Of a stretch of DNA of 14,398 bases, positions 14,296 to 14,398 are shown one piece after another. The notes under the pieces are model-generated. The model was not told the origin of the DNA. It was given only the letters and a program-made list of their open reading frames with translations, and did no database searches. Position numbers and translations under genes: made by a program. Within the stretch, counting starts at the first letter, position 1, and every line of letters starts with the position of its first letter. This DNA is from Bacteroidota bacterium (GTDB lineage: Bacteria > Bacteroidota > Bacteroidia > CAIKAF01). The stretch is from the NCBI GenBank assembly GCA_023432985.1, contig JAEZEQ010000001.1, positions 1 to 14,398 of the forward strand. Reading direction: 5' to 3'.

Positions 14296-14398
14296 TTAAT
14301 TTTTAATGATTTTATGTGTTTGGGTGTTTCCCTCATTATCGTTTAGGACAAGGACGTACATGCCGCTTTTTAAATGGGAAACGGGTACTATGGCGGTA
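14296..14398 (-). CDS. T9SS cargo protein, 5' end beyond window (C-terminal sorting domain only)
   Basis: Only the last 34 complete codons are in the window, ending at TAA (14298-14296). They read TAIVPVSHLKSG then MYVLVLNDNEGNTQTHKIIKN, the final strands of a T9SS type A sorting domain. The end closely matches that of the next gene (GMYILIVIDNEGNTQAHKFIKN), so the two are recent paralogues or have exchanged their 3' ends. The gap to the next ATG is 6 bases (TTTATT). Nothing can be said of the passenger part. Confidence 0.82.
   Translation of the reverse strand, partial: TAIVPVSHLKSGMYVLVLNDNEGNTQTHKIIKN

Overview
The window looks like chromosomal DNA of a Bacteroidota bacterium (Chitinophagales/Sphingobacteriales-like; I cannot go lower). 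The reasons are the phylum-type promoters (TTG followed by TAnnTTTG), the absence of clear Shine-Dalgarno sequences, several secreted proteins ending in type IX secretion system (T9SS) C-terminal sorting domains, a DUF4835/PorD gene, and the phylum-typical gene order bamD-rpoZ-coaBC-porD. No phage, plasmid, CRISPR or rRNA/tRNA feature was seen, and no gene-free stretch exceeds 300 bases.

Layout, left to right. Bases 1-1161 (-) hold most of a fold-type III PLP enzyme of the D-serine dehydratase / D-threonine aldolase-like group, cut by the window edge. Diverging from it is a small outer-membrane beta-barrel protein (1319-2062, +), whose stop codon interlocks with that of a convergent MsbA-type ABC exporter (2059-3828, -). 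Next is a minus-strand operon read bamD (7180) -> rpoZ -> coaBC -> porD (3892). It couples outer-membrane protein assembly, the RNA polymerase omega subunit, coenzyme A synthesis and a T9SS component. Diverging from bamD is an alpha-oxoamine synthase (7292-8554, +).

The right half concerns secretion cargo. A 125-bp palindromic, cloverleaf-like intergenic element (8561-8685) separates the oxoamine synthase from a LamG-domain T9SS cargo protein with three 52-54-residue repeats (8734-10419, -). A secreted subtilisin-like S8 protease with a large insert follows (10602-12170, +), ending in a strong intrinsic terminator. The last part is a minus-strand tandem array of T9SS cargo genes: a partial one at the right edge (14296-14398), a complete one (13249-14289), and a third (12262-13170) whose signal peptide is encoded upstream of its only in-frame ATG. 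In that third gene an AAG codon stands exactly where the ATG is expected.

Together the window shows housekeeping and envelope-biogenesis genes, including one T9SS part (porD), near several genes whose products would use the T9SS. I found no clearly new multi-gene system. The most unusual items are the start-codon-less third paralogue, the palindromic element, and the natural Asp125/Ser158 substitutions in the CoaC half of CoaBC.
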